A stretch of DNA of 64,000 nucleotides from CAYJHC01 sp964369465 (GCA_964369465.1 CAYJEX010000002.1:1-64000); one strand, 5' to 3'. Counted from the stretch's first letter, positions 50,074 to 59,415 are shown. Notes: generated by a model not told the origin, from the sequence alone. Numbers and translations are program-made.

Positions 50074-51227
50074 TATTCATCGCCTCCTTTTGGATAATCG
50101 TTTGAAATCGACTTATCATTTTCTCCAATTACATGTTCTTCTTTCTTTGAGTTATTTTTCATATTTCCTTTTCTTGAGGTAGTAGTTTTTATGATTTTAT
50201 AATTTAAGAAAAATTCTCCACCTAAGACAAAGAATAATATTAATCCTTGAATCATTCCCGCAACTGCCGCTGGCATTGACATGGAAATTTCCACATAGGA
50301 TCCTCCCTGTGTAAGCATTGCAAACAGAAAGCATATCATTGCAACAACTCCAGGTTTTAATTTACCTATCCATGTTGTAATAATAGCCGTGAAACCTATT
50401 CCAGCCGATATACCTGCAGTAAGGGTATTTTCTATTGCAGACGCCTGTACCATTCCAGCCAATCCGCAAAGTCCTCCTGAAAGTAGCATTGCAAAAATAG
50501 TAACTCCCTTAATATTTATTCCCGCATATTTTGCTGTTCCTAGACTTTCTCCCACAACTGTTATTTCATATCCTTTTTTTGTATAATTAATAAATATATG
50601 CACAAAGACAACTGAAACTATAGCAAAAATAATTCCTATATGAAGTCCTGCGATTTCAGGCAAAATTGCATTTTCTCCAAATCTTGGAATGACAGGAAAG
50701 CCTTGTGCAGCAGGATCTTTCCACGGTCCATATTGTAAATATGTAACGAAGTTAATTGCAATATAATTAAGCATCAAAGTAAATATTGTTTCATTTGTTC
50801 CAAATTTCACTTTGAAAAAAGCTGGAATTAGTGCCCATATTCCACCTGCTATCATCCCCGCTATCATCATAAGTGGGATTAAGAAAATTGATGGAAGGTT
50901 AGGTCCAACAAACAATGCAACAAAGGTTGCTCCTAATGCTCCCATTATAATTTGCCCCTCACCCCCTATATTCCAGAACTTCATTTTAAACGCAATTAAT
51001 ATTCCCATTGAAGTAATTAAAAGCGGGATTGTTCTCTCGAAAGTTTGGAGGAGCTTCGTTCCATCTCCTACAGCACCATATATTATTCTATACAAAAATT
51101 CTATAGGGTTATATCCCATCAGTAAAACAAATATTCCTGCAAATACAAAGGCAGCTAGAACTGCTACAACTTGAATTGTCGCCTTTTTCTTTTTTTGCAA
51201 TGTGTCATTTTTTACTATTTTAAACAT
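50073..51227 (-). CDS. Nucleoside ABC transporter permease 1 (NupP-like)
   Basis: 384-aa permease with about nine spans and a charged C-terminal tail of some 35 residues. Family marks include MGYNPIEFLYRIIYGAVGD and FWNIGGEGQIIMGALGATFVALF. I chose ATG 51227 with GGGGGT upstream; a GTG two codons earlier is possible. The start overlaps the ATPase gene by eight bases. It is the obligate partner of the permease at 49150. Confidence 0.93.
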   Translation of the reverse strand: MFKIVKNDTLQKKKKATIQVVAVLAAFVFAGIFVLLMGYNPIEFLYRIIYGAVGDGTKLLQTFERTIPLLITSMGILIAFKMKFWNIGGEGQIIMGALGATFVALFVGPNLPSIFLIPLMMIAGMIAGGIWALIPAFFKVKFGTNETIFTLMLNYIAINFVTYLQYGPWKDPAAQGFPVIPRFGENAILPEIAGLHIGIIFAIVSVVFVHIFINYTKKGYEITVVGESLGTAKYAGINIKGVTIFAMLLSGGLCGLAGMVQASAIENTLTAGISAGIGFTAIITTWIGKLKPGVVAMICFLFAMLTQGGSYVEISMSMPAAVAGMIQGLILFFVLGGEFFLNYKIIKTTTSRKGNMKNNSKKEEHVIGENDKSISNDYPKGGDE

Positions 51228-52734
51228 TCGCACCCCCTAACTGCCCGCCTGCCATAAGAAGTCCTATATCTTCTTTGGTAACTTGAGTTGGGTCAACTAT
51301 TCCTGTAACTTCTCCATTACACAGTACCATGATTTTGTCACACAGATCTAAAAGGACATCTAAATCTTCTCCAATAAATAAAACAGCTACTCCTTTTTTC
51401 TTTTGTTCATTTAACAGATCGTATATTTTATAAGAGGCCCCTACATCTAATCCTCTAACTGGATATGCTGTAATTAACACTTTCGGATTTGCATCTATTT
51501 CTCTTCCCAGCAATACTTTTTGAATATTACCTCCAGACAGTTGCTTAACCATAGTGTATATACTTGGGGTTTTTATATCTAAATAGTCAACAATATGCTC
51601 AGCTTTTTGTGTGCACTCATCTCGTTTCAAAAAAATCCCTTTTTGGTTTTGATAATCCTTCAATATTAAATTGTGAACAATATCCATCGTCCCAATAAGT
51701 CCCATTCCAAGTCTGTCTTCTGGAATAAATCCCATTCTAATTCCTAACTTGATAATATCTCTAGGGCTTTTTCCTAGTATATTATCACCTTCAAAGAATA
51801 TTCTCCCTTTATTCGCTTGCATCAATCCTGCAATAGTTTCGCACAATTCTTTCTGTCCACTATTTGCAACTCCTGCAACTCCTAAAATTTCTCCACCCAT
51901 CAATGTAATAGTTAGATTTTTTAGTGCTTCTTTTCCTTCTCCATCAACGACTGTCAAATCATCAATTACCATCATTTCTTTTTTTTCTTTTGAAATTTCT
52001 CTTGTTATTTCTAAATCTGTTCTCGCTCCTACCATGTGTTCTATTAAATCCGAAATATCTGCTTCATTTGTGTTTATTGTTGCAACAGACTCCCCTCTTC
52101 GTAGTACTGTAATTCTATCGCTTATTTCCATAACTTCGTTTAATTTATGAGTTATTATCATTATAATACAGCCATCGTCTCTCATAGCCCTTATTATCTT
52201 GAAGAGCTTTTTGATTTCTTGTGGCGTGAGAACTGCAGTAGGTTCGTCCAAGATTAATATCCGAGCCCCTCTGTGAAGGACTTTGATTATTTCTAAAGTC
52301 TGCTTTTCACCAACAGACATTTCATATACTTTTTTTCTTGGATTTATATCTAGCCCATACTTCTCAGTTAACTGTTTTATCTCCTTATCTAGTTCTTTGC
52401 CTTTCTTTTCCCCTTTGGCATTCCCCATCAAGATATTTTCTTTTGCAGTCAAAACATCCACCAACTTAAAATGTTGATGTATCATACCAATTCCTAATTT
52501 TATAGAATCCTTTGGACTCGCAAACCTCACTTCTTTTTTGTCAACAAAAATAAAACCGCTGTCAGGAGAGTATATCCCTGACAGCATGTTCATCAACGTT
52601 GATTTGCCGGCACCATTTTCACCAAGTATTGCGTGGACTTCTCCACTATTCACTTTGATATTTACATTATGGTTTGCCTTAAGTTCTCCAAAGGATTTGC
52701 ATATATCTTTCATCTCTATGGACATTTTATTCAC
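51220..52734 (-). CDS. Nucleoside ABC transporter double ATPase (NupO-like)
   Basis: 504-aa protein with two tandem ABC domains in the RbsA/NupO style. The N-terminal domain has Walker A GENGAGKSTLMN, signature MSVGEKQTLEIIKVL and Walker B ILILDEPTAVLTP. The C-terminal domain has a degenerate Walker A (GVANSGQKEL), LSGGNIQKVLLGRE, and ITAYPVRGLDVG in place of Walker B, lacking the catalytic Glu, as is normal for this family. I prefer the GTG at 52734, since GGAGG lies seven bases upstream; ATG 52725 is the alternative. Confidence 0.93.
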   Translation of the reverse strand: MNKMSIEMKDICKSFGELKANHNVNIKVNSGEVHAILGENGAGKSTLMNMLSGIYSPDSGFIFVDKKEVRFASPKDSIKLGIGMIHQHFKLVDVLTAKENILMGNAKGEKKGKELDKEIKQLTEKYGLDINPRKKVYEMSVGEKQTLEIIKVLHRGARILILDEPTAVLTPQEIKKLFKIIRAMRDDGCIIMIITHKLNEVMEISDRITVLRRGESVATINTNEADISDLIEHMVGARTDLEITREISKEKKEMMVIDDLTVVDGEGKEALKNLTITLMGGEILGVAGVANSGQKELCETIAGLMQANKGRIFFEGDNILGKSPRDIIKLGIRMGFIPEDRLGMGLIGTMDIVHNLILKDYQNQKGIFLKRDECTQKAEHIVDYLDIKTPSIYTMVKQLSGGNIQKVLLGREIDANPKVLITAYPVRGLDVGASYKIYDLLNEQKKKGVAVLFIGEDLDVLLDLCDKIMVLCNGEVTGIVDPTQVTKEDIGLLMAGGQLGGANV

Positions 52735-52783
52735 AACAAATCCTCCCATTAGCACTTTTCTTCATATTCCAGCAATCGTACAA

Positions 52784-53890
52784 TTACTCATTCACTTTGC
52801 TTGTTACGCCTTCTACCAAAGACCCTGCTGGCATTTTCCAAATCTCAGCCCTTGTTAGCGTTTGTCCTTCTTTACAAAATACTGTTCCATCTGTAAATAC
52901 AATTTCACCTGAATATGGAGCAAAATTTCCTGCTTTCATTTCTTCAGCTTTTGCATTTACTAAATCTTGTGTCTCTTGAGGAACCAAGTCCGTCATTTCT
53001 CCAAGTCCAACATACCCATCTTGCATATTACCATAGTAAGCACTTGGAACAAATGTTCCATCTATAATTGCTTGTACCACTTGAGTATAATAAACATCGT
53101 GATTCCATATAGGTGCAGTTAAATACGCACCAGGAGCTGCTGATCCTTTATTATCATAGTTGTACCCAATTGCATAAACACCATTTTCTTCCGCTGCAAC
53201 TTGTGGTCCAGTTGTGTCAGCATGCTGCGTAATAACATCGCATCCTGCTGCAATCAATTCTTCTGCTGCTTGTTTTTCTTTAGTAGGCTCATACCAATTA
53301 TTAATGAAAATTACTTGTACTTCCACATCAGGATTCACAGACTGTGCGCCTAGCGTAAAAGCATTTATTCCTATCACAACTTCTGGAACATCAAATGCTG
53401 CTACGTATCCCAATTTGTTTGACTCTGTTTGGCTTCCCGCTATCATACCTGACAAGTATCTTGCTTCTTCCATAGCACCGAAATAGTTGTCATAATTTGT
53501 TTCGTTTGATTTAATTCCCGAGAAATGAAGGAAATATTTATCTGGATAATCTTTAGAATATTGCTCCAAATAATCCATATATCCAAAACTGCAGCCAAAC
53601 ACAATTTCACATCCTTCATCTAGTAATTGTTGTATAGCTGTATTTATAGCTTGTCCATCAGTATCCGAAACCGATTCTTTGTATAAAACTTCAATTTCGT
53701 CTCCCATCTCTGCTTCAAGTTCTTGTACGCCTTCATAGTGGGCTTGTGTAAATCCACCATCTTCAATTGATCCTAAGAAAATAAATCCTACTTTAGTTTT
53801 GTCTGATTCGCCATCACCACATCCAGTCATTCCAACCATCAGTCCTAATGTTAATGTCACAATCAAAAACACGCTTGCAATTTTTTTCAT
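52784..53890 (-). CDS. BMP-family nucleoside-binding lipoprotein
   Basis: Extracytoplasmic receptor of the Nup-type transporter. The 368-aa protein has a signal peptide with a lipobox (MTGC, Cys24) and a BMP-type periplasmic-binding fold: KVGFIFLGSIEDGGFTQAHYEGVQELEAEMG, GCEIVFGCSFGYMDYL, YFLHFSGIKSNETNYDNYFGAMEEARYLSG and CDVITQHADTTGPQ. The start follows GGAGGAAGAA. It leads the four-gene operon, with a palindrome at its start site. Nucleoside specificity is inferred from the family. Confidence 0.95.
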   Translation of the reverse strand: MKKIASVFLIVTLTLGLMVGMTGCGDGESDKTKVGFIFLGSIEDGGFTQAHYEGVQELEAEMGDEIEVLYKESVSDTDGQAINTAIQQLLDEGCEIVFGCSFGYMDYLEQYSKDYPDKYFLHFSGIKSNETNYDNYFGAMEEARYLSGMIAGSQTESNKLGYVAAFDVPEVVIGINAFTLGAQSVNPDVEVQVIFINNWYEPTKEKQAAEELIAAGCDVITQHADTTGPQVAAEENGVYAIGYNYDNKGSAAPGAYLTAPIWNHDVYYTQVVQAIIDGTFVPSAYYGNMQDGYVGLGEMTDLVPQETQDLVNAKAEEMKAGNFAPYSGEIVFTDGTVFCKEGQTLTRAEIWKMPAGSLVEGVTSKVNE

Positions 53891-53926
53891 TTCTTCCTCC
53901 ATTAAACAACTTGACAATATCTTTTA

Positions 53927-53953
53927 GTAAGTTTTAACTTACAAATTATTATA
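53927..53953 (-). promoter_or_regulatory. Promoter -10 and palindromic operator of the BMP/Nup operon
   Basis: A consensus minus-strand TATAAT (53948-53953) is followed within six bases by GTAAGTT-TT-AACTTAC (53927-53942), an inverted repeat placed over the transcription start. The -35 is weak. A repressor site for purine/nucleoside control is plausible but the protein is unknown. Confidence 0.5.
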
Positions 53954-54029
53954 CTATTTTTTTTAGAACAAATAAAGAATATTTTGAAAATACATATGTT
54001 TATTATTATATAATTGCATTCAATTTCGA

Positions 54030-54494
54030 TCATATGATTTCGTGCATTTTATCCTCAAAATCAAGTTCTGAAAAAACTTTTATTCCATTTCTTCTTAAAT
54101 GCTTCGTTGTGATTCCCTCGCCTTTTATTAACTTTCCCGTAAATGTTCCATCATATATTTCAAAGCTCCCACAACTAGGGCTTTTTGCTTTCAAAAGTGC
54201 AATTTCAATTTGCTCCTTATTGGCCATATCCATTGTTATTGTTGCCCCAACATTGTATTGTTCAGTAACATCTATTCCTTTTGAATTCATTACTCTTTCA
54301 TTAACTATTTCAGCAGGATCTCTAGGCACTGTAAGATTTCCCATAATTTCAGGGCACACAGAAATTATTTCAAAGTTTTCTTTTATAATAGGAAGTATTC
54401 TTTCCATTATTTCCATCGTATTTTTTGACACTTCATTTCCATCATACCTACATAATTCACCCAATAAGCAGCTACTAATTATAATTTTTTGCAT
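54030..54494 (-). CDS. DUF523 domain protein
   Basis: 154-aa protein with the DUF523 pattern: SSCLLGELCRYDGN at the N-terminus, SVCPEIMGNLTVPRDPAEI in the middle and LKAKSPSCGSFEIYDGTFTGKLIKGEGIT. Conserved Cys residues (SSCLLG, SVCPE, SPSCG) suggest metal or thiol chemistry, but the function is not established. It is monocistronic, divergent from the GH25 gene. Confidence 0.88.
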   Translation of the reverse strand: MQKIIISSCLLGELCRYDGNEVSKNTMEIMERILPIIKENFEIISVCPEIMGNLTVPRDPAEIVNERVMNSKGIDVTEQYNVGATITMDMANKEQIEIALLKAKSPSCGSFEIYDGTFTGKLIKGEGITTKHLRRNGIKVFSELDFEDKMHEII

Positions 54495-54616
54495 TTCTTC
54501 ACTCCTATATGATATACTCTATTTAATATTATGGTTCGATAAAATATCTTACCATAACTTTACCATATTTTAATCTATTATGTGTAATTTTACTTTTAAA
54601 TTTAGGAGAGGATATA

Positions 54617-55444
54617 ATGGTGTTTCGTAGCAAAAATAAATCCACAAAAGCAAAATCAACTAAGAAATCAACAACTCCAAAAAAATCAAAAAATACATTC
54701 GCAGATTCGGCTTATAATATTTCAGAAGGCGGAAGGACCATACTCATTGTTTTGTTTTCAGCCTTACTCATTTTTATCGCATACGCAACAAAGCCTTACT
54801 CCTACCCACCTTTCGACACGACATTCATGGAAGAATACACTGTACATGGCGTGGATGTTTCTTCATATCAAGGAGATATTGATTGGAACCAACTATACAA
54901 ACAAGGAGTTTCTTTTGCATTTATTAAAGCAACCGAAGGGTCATCTCATGTGGATGAATATTTTCAAGAAAACTGGGAAAACATATACTACACCCCAATA
55001 AAAAGAGCTGCCTACCATTTTACAAGTTTCGAGACACCTGGCATTACTCAAGCAGCAAATTATATTTCACAAGTTGACAAGAGATCTGAAATGCTTCCCC
55101 CTATTATAGATATTGAATTTTATGGAGAATATCAAGATAATCCTCCATCAAAAAGTGAAGTGGTCTCCATATTAATTCCCTTAATTGAAGAATTAGAAGC
55201 CCACTATGGCGTCGAACCTATCATATATACAAATATTTATTTTTACGAAACTTACATCAAAGACACATTTAAAAATCCAATTTGGATAGCAGATCTTAGC
55301 GGATCCGACAAACTCCCCGATGGCAAAGATTGGGACTTTTTGCAATACACTTTTGAGGGGGAACTAGAAGGGTATGATCCTTCACAAAAATATATCGACT
55401 TAAATGTTTTCAACGGGACAAGACACGAATTATCTAATTATTAA
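54617..55444 (+). CDS. GH25-family lysozyme (N-acetylmuramidase), membrane-anchored
   Basis: Cleaves peptidoglycan glycan strands. The 275-aa protein has a Lys/Ser/Thr-rich cytoplasmic N-terminus (about 1-40), one membrane span (residues 42-60) and an external GH25 barrel: HGVDVSSYQGDIDWNQLYKQGVSFAFIKATEG contains the N-terminal catalytic Asp, and PPIIDIEFYGEY the second acidic pair. YTNIYFYETYI and FLQYTFEGELEG complete the fold. GGAGAGGATATA precedes the ATG. A tiny membrane protein follows 25 bases later. Confidence 0.94.
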   Translation: MVFRSKNKSTKAKSTKKSTTPKKSKNTFADSAYNISEGGRTILIVLFSALLIFIAYATKPYSYPPFDTTFMEEYTVHGVDVSSYQGDIDWNQLYKQGVSFAFIKATEGSSHVDEYFQENWENIYYTPIKRAAYHFTSFETPGITQAANYISQVDKRSEMLPPIIDIEFYGEYQDNPPSKSEVVSILIPLIEELEAHYGVEPIIYTNIYFYETYIKDTFKNPIWIADLSGSDKLPDGKDWDFLQYTFEGELEGYDPSQKYIDLNVFNGTRHELSNY

Positions 55445-55469
55445 TATTTATGCAAGGAGAAAGGGATAG

Positions 55470-55634
55470 ATGAAAAACAAAAAAAACTTTATATTAAGCT
55501 TATGCTTCTTTGCTGGTGCTATTTTTGCTGTTATTGTACTATTGCGCGATGGATTTCAAACTTATCTTATAACAGGCTTAGTACTATTCACAATGATAGG
55601 GCTTGCCTTTTTCAAAAGAAGAAATGACTCATAG
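55470..55634 (+). CDS. Small two-span membrane protein (54 aa)
   Basis: Found by reading the gap after the lysozyme gene. ATG at 55470 follows AAGGAGAAAGGGATAG, a good RBS, and encodes MKNKKNFILSLCFFAGAIF followed by a loop and a second hydrophobic span ending FFKRRNDS. Two spans flanked by positive ends give an in-in topology. No family is recognised. It is probably co-transcribed with the GH25 gene and ends just before a terminator. Confidence 0.6.
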   Translation: MKNKKNFILSLCFFAGAIFAVIVLLRDGFQTYLITGLVLFTMIGLAFFKRRNDS

Positions 55635-55643
55635 TTTAAAAAA

Positions 55644-55680
55644 TAAAAGCTACACAAACAAACTAGTTTGGTAGCTTTTA
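55644..55680 (+). terminator. Terminator of the GH25 operon
   Basis: A 10-bp stem (TAAAAGCTAC / GTAGCTTTTA) with an inner CAAAC / GTTTG helix, followed by AAAGTTTATAG. It lies ten bases past the small-protein stop and can also face the convergent DUF1292 gene. Confidence 0.75.
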
Positions 55681-55733
55681 AAGTTTATAGTAATTCGTTC
55701 TCTATTAATTGCTCGCTCTATAAATTTCTCATA

Positions 55734-55991
55734 CTATTCTTCTTCAATTAAACTTTCAAATTCTTTAACAACAGCTTCAAATTTCTCATCATCTTCTATT
55801 TCATTGATTTCAAATCCGTCTTCTGTCTCTTCATATGCATAGACAAAAACTTCACCACTTCCATCATCTGGTGCCAATGCTATAAACTCTTCGTCAGCAT
55901 AATCGAAAGTTCCAATAATTTCACATTCTACTTCTTCACCATCATCAAATTCCAACGTTATTACATCTGTCATTTCTTTATTATCTGCCAT
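55734..55991 (-). CDS. DUF1292 domain protein
   Basis: 85-aa very acidic protein: DVITLEFDDGEEVECEIIGTFDYADEEFIALAPDDGSGEVFVYAYEE is the DUF1292 fold, and a Glu-rich tail follows. Family members usually lie near ruvX/alaS-type genes in Firmicutes; here it stands alone. Function unknown. AGGGAAAAG precedes the ATG. Confidence 0.9.
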   Translation of the reverse strand: MADNKEMTDVITLEFDDGEEVECEIIGTFDYADEEFIALAPDDGSGEVFVYAYEETEDGFEINEIEDDEKFEAVVKEFESLIEEE

Positions 55992-56066
55992 CTTTTCCCT
56001 CCATATTTCGCATATTTCTAAATTAACATAATTATATCATATTTCTATTGTAAATTTTGTCATATT

Positions 56067-57284
56067 TTATAAATCATTAAATTCTTCTAAATATTCATTA
56101 AAGGTGTATCCTTCCGCATGAGCAAAATCAAGAATTATAGATCTGTTCAAGTGAAACCTTTCGTCTTTTATTTTAAATCTTTCATTAGCTTTACTTCTAC
56201 TATATTCTGCTTCTTCGCTTTCCTTTAATTGATTTTCAGAATACTTCATCGCTATTTTCTCTAGCGCTTCATTCATTTCTAACGTAGGAGCAAAAATAAC
56301 GAATTGGTCTATATCACTAACAAAAATCCCTCCAATAATATCATCCCTAATATTGAAAATTTGGTTATGTACATGGTTGTTATTATCAGAATAATACATT
56401 ATCATTGTTCCATTGGGATACTCAGTTATAGTTTTTCCAAACGATAACGCCATGTATTTTTCCAGTAAATAATCAATATTCACAAAGGAATACACAGCAA
56501 TGTATTCTTCTGTTCTAAGTATAAAGGCAGCTTCAACTTCTGTTATTTTCATCTCACCAATAATTTCAATCGAAACAACTTTCAGGTTCGAGATATTCAA
56601 AGCGAGATTAAATATTGTGTACTTGCCATTTCTTTCTGCCAAGGCTTCACATCTATATAAATTATTATGAGAATTCACTTTATAAATTCTATTTCTATTC
56701 ATGCAATTAATTTCTATTTTATTGAATATTTTTTCAAGTATCTCGCTCATATTGTTTTCTAAGCAAAGAGTTTCAGCTACTTTAAAATCTCTTCCTAAGC
56801 ACCTCATTACAAAGTAATTTATCAATTGGTTTTCTGTTGTTATTTCTTCGGACTGTTTTCCAATCAGTTCATTTACATTAAGTGATGGCATCTTTCTACC
56901 TAATATGAAAGATAAATTTTCATAATTCACTTCCAAGTAATTATTTGTGTTATTATTTTTCTCTATCGCTTCTTTGACTATATAAACAAATTCATCTTCG
57001 CTAATACTAACAAAAGTTCCACCCAGAAATCCCGCAACACTTTCTTCAAGTTCTTCAATTACACTTTGATCATCTCCCCACACATATTCATACGATTCAA
57101 CTCCATACTCTTCGGTATCAATATGAAAAAATTGATGAAAACTTTGCTCAGCGCAATCTTTAAATTGCCAATGTGCATATACATAAACCGCGCCCATCAA
57201 TCTTGTGTTCGTCATTTTTGCATTTTTAAATTCTATATTTGGTGCGTGAGAAACTGGCAAGCCTCCCTTAATTATTTTGAGCAT
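56067..57284 (-). CDS. Uncharacterised 405-aa cytoplasmic protein
   Basis: I do not recognise this protein. It lacks a signal peptide and membrane spans, is acidic, and shows no nucleotide-binding or catalytic motif. Segments such as YVYAHWQFKDCAEQSFHQFF, NQLINYFVMRCLGRDF and NGTMIMYYSDNNNHVHNQIFN look like a globular alpha/beta protein; the last 60 residues are charged and helical. The start is uncertain: ATG 57284 overlaps the serine hydrolase stop by 13 bases without an RBS, whereas a strong GGGAGG lies at codons 6-8, with only TTG one base away or GTT seven bases away. It follows the serine hydrolase gene closely. Confidence 0.6.
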   Translation of the reverse strand: MLKIIKGGLPVSHAPNIEFKNAKMTNTRLMGAVYVYAHWQFKDCAEQSFHQFFHIDTEEYGVESYEYVWGDDQSVIEELEESVAGFLGGTFVSISEDEFVYIVKEAIEKNNNTNNYLEVNYENLSFILGRKMPSLNVNELIGKQSEEITTENQLINYFVMRCLGRDFKVAETLCLENNMSEILEKIFNKIEINCMNRNRIYKVNSHNNLYRCEALAERNGKYTIFNLALNISNLKVVSIEIIGEMKITEVEAAFILRTEEYIAVYSFVNIDYLLEKYMALSFGKTITEYPNGTMIMYYSDNNNHVHNQIFNIRDDIIGGIFVSDIDQFVIFAPTLEMNEALEKIAMKYSENQLKESEEAEYSRSKANERFKIKDERFHLNRSIILDFAHAEGYTFNEYLEEFNDL

Positions 57285-58438
57285 AGGATATCAAAAACTC
57301 CTTTATTGATTTTTTTTACTGGCGATTTACTTATATTTGACATCACCGCTACAAAAGCATTCTCCTCGTGACAAACCCAAAAACTTGCCCTGAACCCATC
57401 ATCAGTCCCCTCATGCCCCACAAGTTTTTTCCCTTGTTGCTCTCTAACGAACCATCCGAGACCCATTTTTTCTCCATTATTAGGAACTACTACTTTATCA
57501 TCCCATATTTTACTATATGTGTTTTCATTAAATATTTTTTTGTCCAGAGTTGCCCTAGCCCATTTCTCTAAATCGTATATATCTGAAGTAAGGGTAGAGC
57601 TTGGTCCATGTTCTCTATTATATGGATAATTTCTTTTGAGAATAATATGATTATCGCTATCTTTACAATGTGGCATTGCTCCCCCAGCTTTTTTTATGAC
57701 ATCAAGTTTTAATGCACAAACACCACCACAACCCTCTTCACAAGATTCGTATTCAAATGATGTTTTTATGCCATCAGAAACCATGACTTTTTCCCCTCTT
57801 CTAAATGTCAAAAAAGTGGAATTATCCATTCCTAATGGTTTAAAAAATGATGCATCAACATAATCTTCAAAAGGGAGTGATGAAATTTCACTAATAACAC
57901 ATCCTAACATCTCATACGCTATATTACTATATTGAAATTTGTTTTCTTTCGGCGACCATAAAAGTTTCGAATTTACAACTTCTGGCGACAAAACATATTC
58001 TTTCAATGCCTTCTCATCTACTCTAGGCCTATCCCATCCATAATCAACAACATCCCCTATTCCAGATGTATGACTTAACATAGACTCTATTGTCACTTCA
58101 CATATCTTATCATCATTAAGTTTAACCCATGGCAAAACATCTACAAGTTTATCACTTAACAAAAGTTTGCCTTCTTCTACTAATTTCATTATTGACATCG
58201 ATACAAAAGTTTTTGAAACAGAAGCCAAATGAAAAAATTGTTTTTCATTTAGTGGCTCTTTCTTTTCAAAGTCGCTATATCCAACCATTTTATGATATGA
58301 AAAATCATCTTTTCCTGCTATCACTGCCAATCCTGGAAGATCAAAATAAAAAAGGGATTCTTCTATGTATTTGTCCAATTTTTCTATTACATTTTTATTC
58401 ATATCACAATTATAACATTTATAAGTAAGATTTTGCAT
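57272..58438 (-). CDS. Serine hydrolase of the class C beta-lactamase/PBP4* family
   Basis: Cytoplasmic or unanchored serine hydrolase of the beta-lactamase superfamily. The active-site SxxK is SVSKTF, the YxN-equivalent lies in YSNIAYEMLG and the third motif is near GHEGTDDG. No signal peptide is visible in any start version, which is unusual but common among esterase-like members. I chose ATG 58438 for the AAGAGA five bases upstream; ATG 58492 and ATG 58402 are alternatives, the last having no RBS. The substrate is unknown. It is followed by, and overlaps, the uncharacterised 405-aa gene. Confidence 0.82.
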   Translation of the reverse strand: MQNLTYKCYNCDMNKNVIEKLDKYIEESLFYFDLPGLAVIAGKDDFSYHKMVGYSDFEKKEPLNEKQFFHLASVSKTFVSMSIMKLVEEGKLLLSDKLVDVLPWVKLNDDKICEVTIESMLSHTSGIGDVVDYGWDRPRVDEKALKEYVLSPEVVNSKLLWSPKENKFQYSNIAYEMLGCVISEISSLPFEDYVDASFFKPLGMDNSTFLTFRRGEKVMVSDGIKTSFEYESCEEGCGGVCALKLDVIKKAGGAMPHCKDSDNHIILKRNYPYNREHGPSSTLTSDIYDLEKWARATLDKKIFNENTYSKIWDDKVVVPNNGEKMGLGWFVREQQGKKLVGHEGTDDGFRASFWVCHEENAFVAVMSNISKSPVKKINKGVFDILCSK

Positions 58439-58593
58439 TTTATCTCTTAGTATTTTTTCTATGCGATGATTTCTTTGCCAATTCACCAGCATAGATTTTA
58501 TTTTATAATTAGGGTATAATATTATTAAAGCAACTTAGTTTATTAAGTAAAGCAAAAAACGAAGATATCAATAAAAAAAGGAAGGATTTCATC

Positions 58594-59310
58594 ATGAGAA
58601 ATAGAGGCCTAAACATAAACACAGTATTTTTTATTATTCTTCTTGGTATGATTGCCGTAAATAACGGAATGTTAAACGATCCAAGAGAATGGTTGACAAA
58701 CACCCTACTAATTGTTCCTGGAATAATTATCGGTCTTTCAATGCACGAATACGCCCACGCTGCGGTAGCATATAAATTAGGAGACTACCTCCCGAAAACA
58801 CAAGGAAGAGTAACAATCAATCCGTTAGCACACGTGGACCCAATAGGGTTAGTTTCTCTTTTGTTTGTAGGGTTTGGTTGGGGAAAACCAGTTCAAATTA
58901 ATCCTAGAGCATTCAAACATCCAAGAAGGGACGAAGCACTAGTTTCTCTTGCTGGAGTAACAATGAATCTAATAATAGCTATTGTATTTACAGGAATATT
59001 AGCTATGTACGTCAATTTTTCAGGAACATTTATACGTACAGATATGGGCGATATAATTTTAATGATTCTATTGTATATAATCCAAATAAATATTGTGCTT
59101 ATGATTTTCAACTTGCTTCCAATTCCTCCACTAGACGGATATAACCTAGTTGGAGAAATTTTCAATTTGAAAGGAAGCAACCTATACTGGCAAATATATA
59201 ATTACGGAACTTTTATTTTGTTAGGAGCAATCCTTCTAGGCCTTACAAGCAGAATTTTATCCCCTGCTGTAAGTTTTATTATGGATATTTTATTAGGATT
59301 CGTATTTTAG
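58594..59310 (+). CDS. Site-2 protease family (M50) membrane metallopeptidase
   Basis: Intramembrane zinc protease of the small M50B group. The 238-aa protein has about five or six spans. The zinc motif is HEYAH (His51, Glu52, His55), followed by NPLAHVDPIGLVSLLFVGFGWGKPV, and the third ligand lies in LLPIPPLDGY. No PDZ domain is present. Substrates are unknown; such short members are widespread in Firmicutes. GGAAGG precedes the ATG by nine bases. Confidence 0.93.
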   Translation: MRNRGLNINTVFFIILLGMIAVNNGMLNDPREWLTNTLLIVPGIIIGLSMHEYAHAAVAYKLGDYLPKTQGRVTINPLAHVDPIGLVSLLFVGFGWGKPVQINPRAFKHPRRDEALVSLAGVTMNLIIAIVFTGILAMYVNFSGTFIRTDMGDIILMILLYIIQINIVLMIFNLLPIPPLDGYNLVGEIFNLKGSNLYWQIYNYGTFILLGAILLGLTSRILSPAVSFIMDILLGFVF

Positions 59311-59378
59311 CTATTCCAAAGCATCTTTCCCGTAATTTACATACCGCAACAAATGTAAAATATTAAATCATCAAAATA

Positions 59379-59415
59379 AAAATCTCAGAATATTTACACA
59401 ATATTCTGAGATTTT
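59379..59415 (-). terminator. Terminator overlapping the 3' end of the gntR gene
   Basis: A 16-bp perfect stem (AAAATCTCAGAATATT / AATATTCTGAGATTTT) with a 5-nt loop, followed on the minus strand by TATTTTG after a T-rich stem end. One arm lies in the last six codons and the gntR stop codon spans the stem-loop junction. Confidence 0.85.
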
